A DNA stretch of 64,000 bases from Streptomyces asoensis (lineage in GTDB: Bacteria; Actinomycetota; Actinomycetes; Streptomycetales; Streptomycetaceae), in contig NZ_CP049838.1 of NCBI RefSeq assembly GCF_013085465.1, positions 8,928,001-8,992,000 on the forward strand. Reading direction: 5' to 3'. Position numbers and translations under genes: made by a program. Positions 16,516-24,337 of this stretch are shown here, piece by piece (within the stretch, counting starts at the first letter, position 1; each line of letters begins with the position of its first letter). The notes under the pieces were generated by a model. The model was not told where the DNA came from. It did no database searches and saw only the letters and a program-made list of their open reading frames with translations.

Positions 16516-17241
16516 TCAGGCTCCCTCGCGGGCGCCCCGTCGCAGGTGCCGTTCCCGTGCGTGCACCGCGCGGCTCATCCGGCGGCCCACGAGCAGGTAA
16601 CCGATCAGGGCGCCCGTGGTGTTGAGGATGACGTCGTCGATGTCGAAGGCGCGTCCGGTCACCACCGCGCCCTGGGCGAACTCCACCATCAGCATGACGG
16701 TCGCGGTGAGCAGCAGTACGCGCAGCAGCCCGCGCGCCCTGGGCGCGACCACCGGTACCAGCACGCCGAAGGGCACGCCGAGCAGTATGTTCCCGCCGAT
16801 CTGCTTCACCGCGTCACGGAGTTCGGGCTGGTCCAGGTAGGCGCGCAGGGAGTCGCCCGGACGCAGGTTGGAGTGCACCAGTGCCGCCGAGGCGGGTGAC
16901 GGCTCCAGTGTGAGCCGGGCGAGCACGACGGCGAACGCCACCATGAACGCGAAGGCGAACAGCATCGCCAGCAGCCGGAGCGGGAGCGGCAACGGCCGTC
17001 GCTCGGCGCGCGCCGCCTTCTTCGACGAACCAGGCTTGGGGCGGGACTTCGGGCGGGACTTCGGGCCGGATTCCGGGCGGGATTCCGGGCGGGATTCCGG
17101 GCCGGATTTCGAGCGGAACCTGAAGGGGGAACTGCGCTTCGGGCCCGACTTCCCGGCCCCGTTCTTCGACGGGGCGGGCTCCTCCGTCCTGGTGGCGCGT
17201 GGGCGGAACACGGCAAGCGGACGTAGAGCTGCACGGGCCAT
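16516..17241 (-). CDS. VanZ family membrane protein with repeat-expanded N-terminus
   Basis: 241 residues. Residues about 25-75 are a basic, Pro/Ser-rich tail made of a repeated (E/K)S(R/G)P unit. From about residue 85 come four hydrophobic segments with VanZ signs: LRPGDSLRAYL, IGGNILLGVPFGVLVPVV, VEFAQGAVVTGRAFDIDDVILNTTGALIGYLLV. VanZ-type proteins are four-helix membrane proteins, first seen beside teicoplanin resistance; most members have no known role. The repeat tail would be cytoplasmic and is probably length-variable between strains. Confidence 0.85.
   Translation of the reverse strand: MARAALRPLAVFRPRATRTEEPAPSKNGAGKSGPKRSSPFRFRSKSGPESRPESRPESGPKSRPKSRPKPGSSKKAARAERRPLPLPLRLLAMLFAFAFMVAFAVVLARLTLEPSPASAALVHSNLRPGDSLRAYLDQPELRDAVKQIGGNILLGVPFGVLVPVVAPRARGLLRVLLLTATVMLMVEFAQGAVVTGRAFDIDDVILNTTGALIGYLLVGRRMSRAVHARERHLRRGAREGA
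17039..17110. repeat. 12-bp tandem repeat, six copies, inside the VanZ gene
   Basis: Six consecutive 12-bp units of the type GGGCGGGAYTYC/GGGCCGGATTYC, differing at a few positions. Read in the coding direction they give a four-residue repeat (E or K)-S-(R or G)-P. The length is an exact multiple of three, so copy changes keep the frame. Confidence 0.9.
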
Positions 17242-17386
17242 TCGGTCCTCCAGTCTTCAACTTCCCTGCGTGGTAGCGCGATTACCCCCGAACGGCCGAG
17301 GGATGCGGTCCGTCGAGCGGGAGCGGCCGGCCGGGGGCCGTGGGCAAGGCCGCGCCGCCCCCGGTCCGGGCACCCTGCGTAGCTGG

Positions 17387-18067
17387 TCAGGTGTGGTACG
17401 TCACCTTCACCTCCGTGAAGCCGAGAGAGCGCAGCAGTCCCTGGAGCATGTCGGTGGTGTTGGTCTCGGCGCGCGCGATCAGTTCGCTCTCCTTCGCCGC
17501 CTCGCCGATGTGTTTGACGGCCAGTTTCTGCACGGCCTGCTCACCGCTCGGGTTGTCCGAGAAGAGGTCACCGAGGCGGTCGAACAGTCCGCGCTGCTTG
17601 GAGACCGCGTAGGAGCGGTCGGGGTCGAGCGCCGGTTTGCCGAGCAGGGCGTGCGGCAGCCGGAGCGTGGCCGAGGTGCGGTCGTCGTCGACGGTCACGT
17701 CCTTGTCGCCGACCTTGCCGAGGTCGACATAGGCGTCCACGGTGCCCGCCCCGACGTACAGGGTGCGGGTGCCGCGGATCGCGTCGGGGAGGTACTTGGC
17801 GTCCTTCTCCAGGTCGACGACGACCTGGAAGTTGCCGGAGGCGGCGTCGTACCGGCTCATGTCCTGGATGGATTCCAGCAGGGCGGGGCCCGAGCGGTCA
17901 TGGGTCTCGGTGCCGAAGAAGTCGCGCAGTCCCGGCAGCAGGCTCAGCCGGATCCCGGCGAACATCACGACGAGTACGACCACGACGGCGGTGAGCACCT
18001 TGGCCCAGCCGGGCATGCGCCGGGGGAGGCGTGTGGTGGGCTTCTCGGGCTTGGTGTCAGTCGTCAT
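17387..18067 (-). CDS. DUF4230 domain-containing membrane-anchored protein
   Basis: 226 residues from the ATG at 18067, preceded by AAGGAGGG. A short basic cytoplasmic segment is followed by one membrane helix (WAKVLTAVVVVLVVMFAGIRL) and an external domain with the DUF4230 pattern (LESIQDMSRYDAASGNFQVVVDLEKDAKYLPDAIRGTRTLYVGAGTVDAYVDLGKV, ending GLLRSLGFTEVKVTY). The family is widespread and uncharacterised. It is separated from its neighbours by gaps and is probably monocistronic. Confidence 0.87.
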   Translation of the reverse strand: MTTDTKPEKPTTRLPRRMPGWAKVLTAVVVVLVVMFAGIRLSLLPGLRDFFGTETHDRSGPALLESIQDMSRYDAASGNFQVVVDLEKDAKYLPDAIRGTRTLYVGAGTVDAYVDLGKVGDKDVTVDDDRTSATLRLPHALLGKPALDPDRSYAVSKQRGLFDRLGDLFSDNPSGEQAVQKLAVKHIGEAAKESELIARAETNTTDMLQGLLRSLGFTEVKVTYHT

Positions 18068-18495
18068 GCGACGGCCCTCCTTCCTGCTGTCCGGATGCCC
18101 GTCAATTGCCCTGTCAGACCGCGCTGTTGACAACCTGTGACAGTGGCGGCACGGATGACCGGCCGCCCGGGTGAGCGGGCCGGAGCCTGCCGCGAGGTCG
18201 CCCCGGGACGCCGGGTGACGGCCCCGACCTGCCGACTCGGTGGCCGGTCGGCCGTGGCGACGACGTCCGCCGCCGCGACCGGCGCGGTTCCGGCCGCTCC
18301 ACCCGGTTGGCCGCTCGGAGCGGTCCGAGGCCCAGCGGCGGACGGTGACCTGTTTCCCCGGGGTCCGGGGGGCTCCTGGTGACTTCGAGTGACGCGGGGG
18401 GACTCCCGCGCACTCCTGAGGGTGGGCAGAACGGACCCGGTCCGTAGCATGAGAGCTCCCCGCCCCAGCCGGACATGATCAGCGAGGAGCCGATC
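18068..18495. other. Gene-free region between divergent DUF4230 and PRPP synthetase genes
   Basis: About 430 bp without a convincing frame; the 81-residue and 163-residue frames here have shadow-like Arg/Pro composition. It must hold two divergent promoters. TTGACA at 18124-18129 lies in a spaced direct repeat of TGACA, and a second direct repeat, GTGAC-N5-GTGAC, lies near 18378-18393. No terminator, riboswitch or known operator was recognised. Confidence 0.5.
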
Positions 18496-19449
18496 GTGCG
18501 AGACATCTCCGTGTTCAGCGGCAGTGCCCACCCCGAGCTGGCCGCCGAGGTCTGTGCCCACCTCGGCGTGCCCCTGAGCCCCACCCGACTCAGCAGGTTC
18601 GCCAACGACTGCCTGGAGGTCCAGCTTCAGGCGAACTGCCGGGAACGGGATGTCTTCCTGGTCCAGCCCCTGGTCCGGCCCGTGCAGGAGCACCTCGTCG
18701 AGCTGCTGCTGATGTGCGACGCGGCCCGCGGGGCGTCGGCGGGCCGGATCACCGTCGTCATGCCGCACTATTCCTACGCCCGCTCCGACAAGAAGGACGC
18801 GCCCCGCATCTCCCTGGGCGGACGCCTGGTCGCGGACCTGATGGCGGCGGCCGGCGTCCACCGGGTCCTCACCATGACCCTGCACTCTCCCCAGGTGCAC
18901 GGCTTCTTCTCGATGCCCGTGGACCATCTGCACGCCCACCGGGAACTGGCCGCCCACTTCCGCCGCTACGACCTCACCCGCACCACCGTGGTCTCGCCCG
19001 ACCTCGGCAACGCCAAGGAGGCCGCCGCCTTCGCCCGGATGATCGGCGCCCAGGTGGCGGCCGGCGCCAAGCAGCGGTACGCCGACGACCGGGTCAGTAT
19101 CAGCGCCGTGATCGGCGAGGTGGCCGGGCGGGACGTCATCGTCCTCGACGACGAGATCGCCAAGGGCAGCACGGTCCTGGAACTACTCGACCGGCTGAGG
19201 GAGTTGGAGCCGAGGTCGATACGGGTGGCGTGCACGCACGGCCTGTTCGCGGACGGTGCCCTCAAGCGGCTCAGCGAGCAGAGCGACGTGCTGGAGATCG
19301 TGTGCACCAACACCGTGCCGGTGCCCGCAGAGGAGCACACCGACAAGCTGCGGATCCTGTCCATCGCGCCCGCCCTCGCGGAGGCCGTGCGCCGTATTCA
19401 CAACGGTGAGTCCGTCAGCGCCCTGTTCGACGCGGCGCGCGGCCAGTAG
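18496..19449 (+). CDS. Ribose-phosphate pyrophosphokinase (PRPP synthetase) paralog
   Basis: 317 residues from the GTG at 18496, seven bases after GAGGAG; a longer frame from 18475 lacks a binding site. It follows the PRPP synthetase fold: VFSGSAHPELAAEV at the start, then PHYSYARSDKKDAPRISLGGRLVADLMAAAG, HSPQVHGFF, SPDLGNAKEAAAFARMIG and the PRPP loop VLDDEIAKGSTV near residue 217. It makes PRPP from ribose-5-phosphate and ATP for nucleotide, His and Trp synthesis. Several motifs differ from the housekeeping class I enzyme (for example YARSDKKD and EIAKGST), so it is probably a secondary copy. No operon partners were seen. Confidence 0.85.
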   Translation: MRDISVFSGSAHPELAAEVCAHLGVPLSPTRLSRFANDCLEVQLQANCRERDVFLVQPLVRPVQEHLVELLLMCDAARGASAGRITVVMPHYSYARSDKKDAPRISLGGRLVADLMAAAGVHRVLTMTLHSPQVHGFFSMPVDHLHAHRELAAHFRRYDLTRTTVVSPDLGNAKEAAAFARMIGAQVAAGAKQRYADDRVSISAVIGEVAGRDVIVLDDEIAKGSTVLELLDRLRELEPRSIRVACTHGLFADGALKRLSEQSDVLEIVCTNTVPVPAEEHTDKLRILSIAPALAEAVRRIHNGESVSALFDAARGQ

Positions 19450-19458
19450 CCAGGAACC

Positions 19459-19480
19459 GGGACCGGGGCTGGGGCCGGGG
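19459..19480 (+). other. Potential G-quadruplex in the 3' region of the PRPP synthetase gene
   Basis: Four G-runs (GGG, GGGG, GGGG, GGGG) are spaced by loops of 3, 2 and 2 bases starting 10 bp after the stop codon. Short loops and long runs favour a stable quadruplex in the RNA or non-template strand. It could aid termination between the convergent PRPP and STAS genes. Confidence 0.4.
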
Positions 19481-19534
19481 CTGAGAGTGGGACTGGGGAC
19501 TGCGGTGGCACTGGGAGGAGCGCTTCGAGCGCCG

Positions 19535-19915
19535 TCATAACGTGCCGGAGGTGGCCTCGGGCTGTTCCAGGGCCGCGTCCAGCGTCGTGGCGGGCGGCAG
19601 CAGCCGGTACAGCCCCGTGGCCCGCAGGATCCGCAGGGTGAGCCGATGGGTGCAGACGAGGTGCAGATGCCCGCCCTGGTCGAGGACGCGGCCGCGGGCC
19701 CGATACAGCAGGCGCAGCCCGGAGCAGTCGAAGAACTCGATCCGGCTCAGGTCGATCACGATCCGGGGCGCCGGGCCACCGGTCGCGTCGTCGAGGTGCG
19801 GGGTGATCTCGGTCGCGGCGACGATGTCGATCTCGCCGCGGAACTCCAGCACCGTGTACCCCCGGTCCTCGCGGACGCGCAGATGCGGGGTGTCCGCTGC
19901 GGGTTTCTCCAGCAC
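19535..19915 (-). CDS. STAS domain anti-sigma factor antagonist
   Basis: 126 residues from the GTG at 19915, which has GGAGG ten bases upstream; a longer ATG start at 20038 adds 41 non-homologous residues and has no binding site. The STAS domain shows YTVLEFRGEIDIVAATEITPHLDD, IVIDLSRIEFFDCSGLRLLYRARGRV with the phosphorylatable Ser in DCSGL, and HLVCTHRLTLRILRATGL. Such proteins bind anti-sigma kinases and are switched by Ser phosphorylation. No partner kinase is adjacent; the SpoIIE-type phosphatase at 46.4-48.7 kb is one possible opposing enzyme. It lies downstream of marR in the same direction. Confidence 0.87.
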   Translation of the reverse strand: MLEKPAADTPHLRVREDRGYTVLEFRGEIDIVAATEITPHLDDATGGPAPRIVIDLSRIEFFDCSGLRLLYRARGRVLDQGGHLHLVCTHRLTLRILRATGLYRLLPPATTLDAALEQPEATSGTL

Positions 19916-20129
19916 GACGACATCGCCTCCAACCCGCTCCACCGGTCGGGAGCCTCCAACGGCCGGGGAGCAGACAGCAGTTCCCCGCCCCAGCAAGTTA
20001 CCCCCGATCGAGTGAATTCCAGCATGTTCGATTGACATATGTCTTCGAAATGCAACCGACTCTGCGGGAGTTTTTTCGCGCCGTGAGCGAAGGGGGTGCG
20101 CCGAGTCCTGCGACAGGGTGCGCCGAGTC

Positions 20130-20594
20130 CTACGACAGTGCGTGCCATGCCTTGGAGAGCGCGATGCGCAACTGCTCCGCCTGGTGTGCGGTGAGCTCCC
20201 GCACCATGCGCTCCTCCAGCTCCCGCACCGGCCCGGCGTGCCGGTCGAGCAGCTCGCGCCCCTCCGCGGTGAGCAGGATCAGCAGCTCGCGCCGGTTGCG
20301 CGGATTGCGTTCGCGGCGGATGAGGCCGCGCGTCTCCAGGGAGCGCACCAGGTCGGCGATGGACTGGGCCGTCACGAAGGAGTCCCTGGCCAGCTGGGCG
20401 GCGGACAGGCCGTCGTGCCGCTCCAGCACGGTGAGCGCCGTGTACTGGAGGGCCGTGATCCCCGACGGCTTGACCAGCTCGTCCAGGTGGGATCGCACGA
20501 CCAGCTCCACCTGCTTCACCATGTAGAGCAGGGACGGGGGTGCCTTGTGGGGCTGAGGTGCGGAAGCTGCCTTGGTTGTCTGGGTGCCGGCCAT
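20130..20594 (-). CDS. MarR family transcriptional regulator
   Basis: 154 residues. After an Ala/Pro-rich start comes the winged helix typical of MarR: ALQYTALTVLERHDGLSAAQLARDSFVTAQSIADLVRSLETRGLIRRERNPRNRRELLILLTAEGREL. It is divergent from the aldehyde/alcohol dehydrogenase operon. A TACGCT -10 at 20607-20602 ends 7 bases before the ATG, so the message is probably leaderless. Two near-identical operators in the shared intergenic region point to joint control of itself and the operon, with release by an aromatic or aldehyde ligand as in many MarR systems. Confidence 0.9.
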   Translation of the reverse strand: MAGTQTTKAASAPQPHKAPPSLLYMVKQVELVVRSHLDELVKPSGITALQYTALTVLERHDGLSAAQLARDSFVTAQSIADLVRSLETRGLIRRERNPRNRRELLILLTAEGRELLDRHAGPVRELEERMVRELTAHQAEQLRIALSKAWHALS

Positions 20595-20601
20595 GAGTCC
20601 G

Positions 20602-20663
20602 AGCGTAGACCATTGACAGGAAACCTGTCTGTAATGAGACTGCGGACCAACAGGAATCCTGTT
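20602..20663. promoter_or_regulatory. Divergent marR/dehydrogenase control region with two MarR operators
   Basis: Two palindromes share the core ACAGG-N3-CCTGT: GACAGGAAACCTGTC (20615-20629) and AACAGGAATCCTGTT (20649-20663), with centres 34 bp apart. The first overlaps a rightward TTGACA (20613-20618) and the likely -35 of the leftward marR promoter (-10 at 20602-20607). Binding would silence both directions. Confidence 0.82.
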
Positions 20664-20698
20664 TGTTGAAATCTTGGCGACGATGCTGAGGAGTGGTG

Positions 20699-22153
20699 AT
20701 GACCACCTTCGAGATCGACCCCGGTCGGCTGTTCATCGGGGGGCAGTGGCGCGAGGCCGCGGACGGAGCGCGGACCGAGGTGGTCGACCCGTCCCGGGGC
20801 ACGGTCGTCACCACCGTCGCGGAGGCGGGCGCCGCCGACGTCGACGCAGCCGTACGGGCCGCGCGCGCGGCCTTCGACGCCGGGCAGTGGTCCGGACTGA
20901 GCGGCCGGGAGCGCGGCCGCGTCCTGCTCCGGGTGGCGGAGCTGATCCGGGCGGAGGCCGACGAGATCGCCCGGCTGGAGAGCCTGGACGTCGGCAAGCC
21001 GATCACCCTGGCGCACGCGGTCGACGTCACGAACGCGGCCAACGACTACGAGTACTTCGCCTCCCTCGCCTTCTCCCTGGACGGGGCGACCCGCGACACC
21101 CCGATGAACGCCCTCGCCTACACCAAGCGGGGCCCGGTCGGTGTGGTCGCCGCGATCACCCCGTTCAACTTCCCGCTGATCCTGGCCGGTTCGAAGATCG
21201 CCCCGGCGCTCGCCGCAGGCAACACGGTCGTCCACAAGCCCGCCGACGAGACCCCGCTCAGCGCCCTGTACATGGCGGGACTGTTCCAGCGGGCCGGCGT
21301 CCCCGACGGGGTGGTCAACGTCGTCACCGGCGCCGGCCCGGTCGCCGGCGAGGCGCTGCTGCGGCACCCCGGCGTGGACAAGATCGCGTTCACCGGCTCC
21401 ACCGCGATCGGCCGGCACGCCGCGAGCGTCGCCGGCGAGAACCTCAAGCCGGTCACCATGGAACTCGGCGGCAACGCGGCGCACATCGTCTTCGAGGACG
21501 CCGACCTGGAGAAGGCCGTCGGCGCGGTCATCAAGGGCTTCGTCTTCAACACCGGCCAGTTCTGCATGGGCGGCCCGCGTCTGCTGGTGGCCCGCCCGGT
21601 CTACAGCACCCTGCTGAACATCCTCGCCGAGGCGGTCCCCGGGGTGCCGGTCGGTGACCCCCGGCAGGTGGAGACCGTCGTCGGCCCGATGGCCGGGGAG
21701 AAGCACCTGCGCAAGGTCGAGGAGTACGTCGAGCTGGCCCGCAAGGAGGGTGCCCGCATCGTCTGCGGCGGCGAGCGGCTCGACCTCGACGGCGGCTACT
21801 ACTACAAGCCCACCGTGATCGCCGACCTCGCGAACGACTCCCGGGTCGTCCAGGAGGAGATCTTCGGACCGGTCCTCACCGTCCAGCCCTTCGACGACGA
21901 GGACGAGGCCGTCACGCTGGCCAACTCCACGCCGTACGGCCTGGCTTCGGGCGTCCAGACCGGCAACCTGGCCCGCGCCCACCGCGTCGCCGACCGCCTC
22001 CAGGCCGGCATCGTCTGGGTCAACGACTGGGCGATGCTCGACCCGGCCGTCCCCTTCGGCGGCGTCAAGGACTCCGGCTTCGGCCGCGAGTACGGCCCCG
22101 AGGCGCTCAACGCGTACACCAAGGTCAAGTCCGTCGTCGTCTCGCTCGACTGA
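20699..22153 (+). CDS. NAD(P)-dependent aldehyde dehydrogenase
   Basis: 484 residues, typical ALDH length. Cofactor and catalytic motifs are ITPFNFPLILAGSKIAPALAAGNTVVHKPADETP, FTGSTAIGR, the general base in MELGGNAAHI near residue 257 and the nucleophile in NTGQFCMGGP near 290; the C-terminal EEIFGPVL and PFGGVKDSGFGREYG are also intact. It oxidises aldehydes to acids. It is the first gene of a MarR-controlled operon with the alcohol dehydrogenase 30 bp downstream, together giving alcohol to aldehyde to acid. GTG-GTG-ATG are consecutive codons; the ATG at 20699 has the better spacing from GAGGAG. Confidence 0.93.
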   Translation: MTTFEIDPGRLFIGGQWREAADGARTEVVDPSRGTVVTTVAEAGAADVDAAVRAARAAFDAGQWSGLSGRERGRVLLRVAELIRAEADEIARLESLDVGKPITLAHAVDVTNAANDYEYFASLAFSLDGATRDTPMNALAYTKRGPVGVVAAITPFNFPLILAGSKIAPALAAGNTVVHKPADETPLSALYMAGLFQRAGVPDGVVNVVTGAGPVAGEALLRHPGVDKIAFTGSTAIGRHAASVAGENLKPVTMELGGNAAHIVFEDADLEKAVGAVIKGFVFNTGQFCMGGPRLLVARPVYSTLLNILAEAVPGVPVGDPRQVETVVGPMAGEKHLRKVEEYVELARKEGARIVCGGERLDLDGGYYYKPTVIADLANDSRVVQEEIFGPVLTVQPFDDEDEAVTLANSTPYGLASGVQTGNLARAHRVADRLQAGIVWVNDWAMLDPAVPFGGVKDSGFGREYGPEALNAYTKVKSVVVSLD

Positions 22154-22183
22154 ACGCGCCGCGAAACACAGGGAGTTCAACCG

Positions 22184-23290
22184 ATGTCCATCACCACACG
22201 CGCCGCCGTCGTCGAGTCCGGCGGAGCCCCCTTCACCCTGTCCGACGTCGTCCTCGACGACCCCGCCCCGCACGAGGCGGTCGTCCGTCTGGTGGCGGCC
22301 GGGCTGTGTCACACCGACCTCGGTGTGGCGAGCGGCGGGCTGCCCTTCCCGCTGCCCGGAGTCCTCGGCCACGAGGGCGCGGGCGTCGTGGAGTCGGTCG
22401 GCTCGGCCGTCACCGGGGTGGCACCCGGCGACCATGTCGTGCTGTCCTTCACCTCCTGCGGCGACTGCCGCAACTGTCACGGCGGCCATCCCGCCTACTG
22501 CGCCACCTGGCTGCCGCTGAACCTCATCGGCGGCCGCCGCGCCGACGGCACCAGCACCATCAGCCGGGACGGCGAGCCCCTCGGCGGCCACTTCTTCGGC
22601 CAGTCCTCCTTCGTCGAGCGGGCCCTGGTCGACGAGCGCAGCCTCGTCAAGGTCGACCCCGCCGTGCCCCTGGCGTCGATCGCCCCGCTGGGCTGTGGCG
22701 TCCAGACCGGTGTCGGCGCCGTCTGGAACGTGCTGAAGCCGGCGACCGGCAGCACGATCGTCGTCCTCGGCGCGGGCGCCGTCGGCCTGTCGGCGGTCAT
22801 GGCGGCCGCCCTCACCCCGGCCACCACGATCATCGCGGTCGACCGGGTCGCCGAACGCCTTCAGCTGGCCAAGGAGTTGGGCGCCACGCACACCGTCGAC
22901 GCGAGCGGGACCCCGCTGGGCGAGGCGGTCGCGGAGATCACCGGCGGACAGGGTGCCGACGGCATCGTGGAGACCACGGGCAACACGGCCGTGCTGCGCC
23001 AGGGCGTCGACGCGCTCGCCGCCCGCGGCACCCTCGTCGTCGTGGGCGCACCGCCCTTCGGCAGTGAGGTCGCCCTGGACGTCAACGGGCTGCTGGGCGG
23101 CAAGCGGGTCGTCGGCCTCACCCTCGGCGACAGCGAGACGCAGTCCTTCATCCCCGCCCTGGTCGAACTGGTCAAGGCGGGGCGGCTCCCGCTGGACCGC
23201 CTGATCGCCACCTATCCGTTCGCGGACATCGACCAGGCGGTGCAGGACATGACCGCGGGCAGGACCATCAAGCCCGTGCTGCTGTTCTGA
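22184..23290 (+). CDS. Zinc-dependent alcohol dehydrogenase (aryl-alcohol type)
   Basis: 368 residues of the medium-chain, zinc-containing family. Catalytic zinc ligands lie in GLCHTDLG and GHEGAG; the structural zinc lobe is CGDCRNCHGGHPAYC. The nucleotide fold has VVLGAGAVGLSAVMAA near residue 200. The region around NLIGGRRADGTSTISRDG and SSFVERALVDERSLVKVD resembles benzyl/aryl-alcohol dehydrogenases. Paired with the upstream aldehyde dehydrogenase it would take an alcohol to its acid under MarR control. GGGAGTTC precedes the ATG. Confidence 0.92.
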   Translation: MSITTRAAVVESGGAPFTLSDVVLDDPAPHEAVVRLVAAGLCHTDLGVASGGLPFPLPGVLGHEGAGVVESVGSAVTGVAPGDHVVLSFTSCGDCRNCHGGHPAYCATWLPLNLIGGRRADGTSTISRDGEPLGGHFFGQSSFVERALVDERSLVKVDPAVPLASIAPLGCGVQTGVGAVWNVLKPATGSTIVVLGAGAVGLSAVMAAALTPATTIIAVDRVAERLQLAKELGATHTVDASGTPLGEAVAEITGGQGADGIVETTGNTAVLRQGVDALAARGTLVVVGAPPFGSEVALDVNGLLGGKRVVGLTLGDSETQSFIPALVELVKAGRLPLDRLIATYPFADIDQAVQDMTAGRTIKPVLLF

Positions 23291-23297
23291 CGGCTCG

Positions 23298-24266
23298 TCA
23301 GGCTCGTCCGGTTCGTCGGTCGACCGTCAGGACCAGCTTCCCGGTGGTCCGGCCGGTGTCGCCGAGCGTGTGAGCCTCGGCGGCATCGGCCAGCGGGAAG
23401 GTCCCCGCGATCGTGGCGCGCAGCTTGCCCGTCTCGACCAGTTCGGCGATCGTCCGCATCCCGGCCCGGTCGGCGTCCACGAGCATCCGCACCGCCCGGA
23501 CGCCGAGCCGCTCCGCCTCCTCGTGGAACTCGATCGACCCCACCGGCAGGATCGACACCACGATCCCGCCCGGTCGCAGCACGCGCAGGGACCGCACGGA
23601 GGTGTCCCCACCCAGCGTGTCGAGGACCACGTCGACGTCCTTCACGGCCTCCGTGACGTCGTTCTCCCGGTAGTCGATCACCTCGTCGACGCCCAGCTCC
23701 CGCAGGAAGTCGTGCTTGCCCGCGCTGGCCGTACCGATCACATACGCGCCGCGCGCCTTGGCGATCTGCACGGCGACATGGCCCACGCCGCCCGCGGCCG
23801 CGTGGATCAGTACCCGCTGCCCGGCCTCGAGGCCGGCGTTCTCCACCAGGGCCTGCCAGGCGGTCAGCGAGACCAGCGGCAGCGCGGCCGCCTGGACGTG
23901 GTCGATCCCGGCCGGCTTGTGCCACAGGGCACGGACCGGGGCGACGGCGTACTCGGCGTGCGAGCCGTGGCCGAAGGGGTACGGCAGCATGCCGAAGACC
24001 TCGTCGCCCGGCGCGAAGGCGGCCACGCCGATGCCGACCGCCTCGACGGTCCCGGAGAGGTCCCAGCCCAGGACGAAGGGCGGCTCGCCCAGGAGCCCGC
24101 CCGTCGCGCGGTGCTTCCAGTCGGTCGGGTTGACGCCGGCGGCGCGCACCCGGACCAGTACCTCGTTCGGACGCGGCGCGGGCCGCTCCACTTCCACTTC
24201 CTTCAAGACCTCGGGGCCTCCGAGGATGTCCTGGCCGACGACGCGCATGGTGTTCACAGTGCTCAT
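23298..24266 (-). CDS. NADP-dependent oxidoreductase, quinone-reductase-like (zinc-free MDR)
   Basis: 322 residues from the ATG at 24266 (MSTVNTMRVV); a second ATG at 24248 is possible. Motifs are RVRAAGVNPTDWKHR, GWDLSGTVEAVG, a GxGxxG-like HAAAGGVGHVAVQIAKARGAYVIGTA and VVLDTLGGDT. Catalytic zinc ligands are absent, as in the QOR/enoyl-reductase branch. It probably reduces activated double bonds or quinones with NADPH. It is divergent from the GlxA-type regulator with a perfect palindrome between, so that regulator probably controls it. It ends 8 bp from the convergent alcohol dehydrogenase. Confidence 0.9.
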   Translation of the reverse strand: MSTVNTMRVVGQDILGGPEVLKEVEVERPAPRPNEVLVRVRAAGVNPTDWKHRATGGLLGEPPFVLGWDLSGTVEAVGIGVAAFAPGDEVFGMLPYPFGHGSHAEYAVAPVRALWHKPAGIDHVQAAALPLVSLTAWQALVENAGLEAGQRVLIHAAAGGVGHVAVQIAKARGAYVIGTASAGKHDFLRELGVDEVIDYRENDVTEAVKDVDVVLDTLGGDTSVRSLRVLRPGGIVVSILPVGSIEFHEEAERLGVRAVRMLVDADRAGMRTIAELVETGKLRATIAGTFPLADAAEAHTLGDTGRTTGKLVLTVDRRTGRA

Positions 24267-24303
24267 GGTGAACCAGCCTGCCGGGCCGCGCCCGACCGGG
24301 AAA

Positions 24304-24317
24304 TGGCAAGATTGCCA
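24304..24317. promoter_or_regulatory. Operator between the GlxA regulator and the MDR oxidoreductase
   Basis: TGGCAAGATTGCCA is a perfect inverted repeat (6-bp arms, 2-bp centre) in the 71 bp between two divergent starts. TAGGAT at 24326-24331 ends 7 bp before the regulator's ATG at 24338, so its mRNA is probably leaderless and the palindrome covers its -35 region. Confidence 0.68.
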
Positions 24318-24337
24318 AGCTTCGATAGGATCGTGCC

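Noticed and set aside
18137..18382. An 81-residue frame in the gap before the PRPP synthetase gene
   Set aside because: No ribosome binding site and low-complexity Ala/Gly/Arg/Pro composition.
20516..22891. A 791-residue minus-strand frame across the dehydrogenase operon
   Set aside because: Shadow of the aldehyde and alcohol dehydrogenase genes; no conserved motif.
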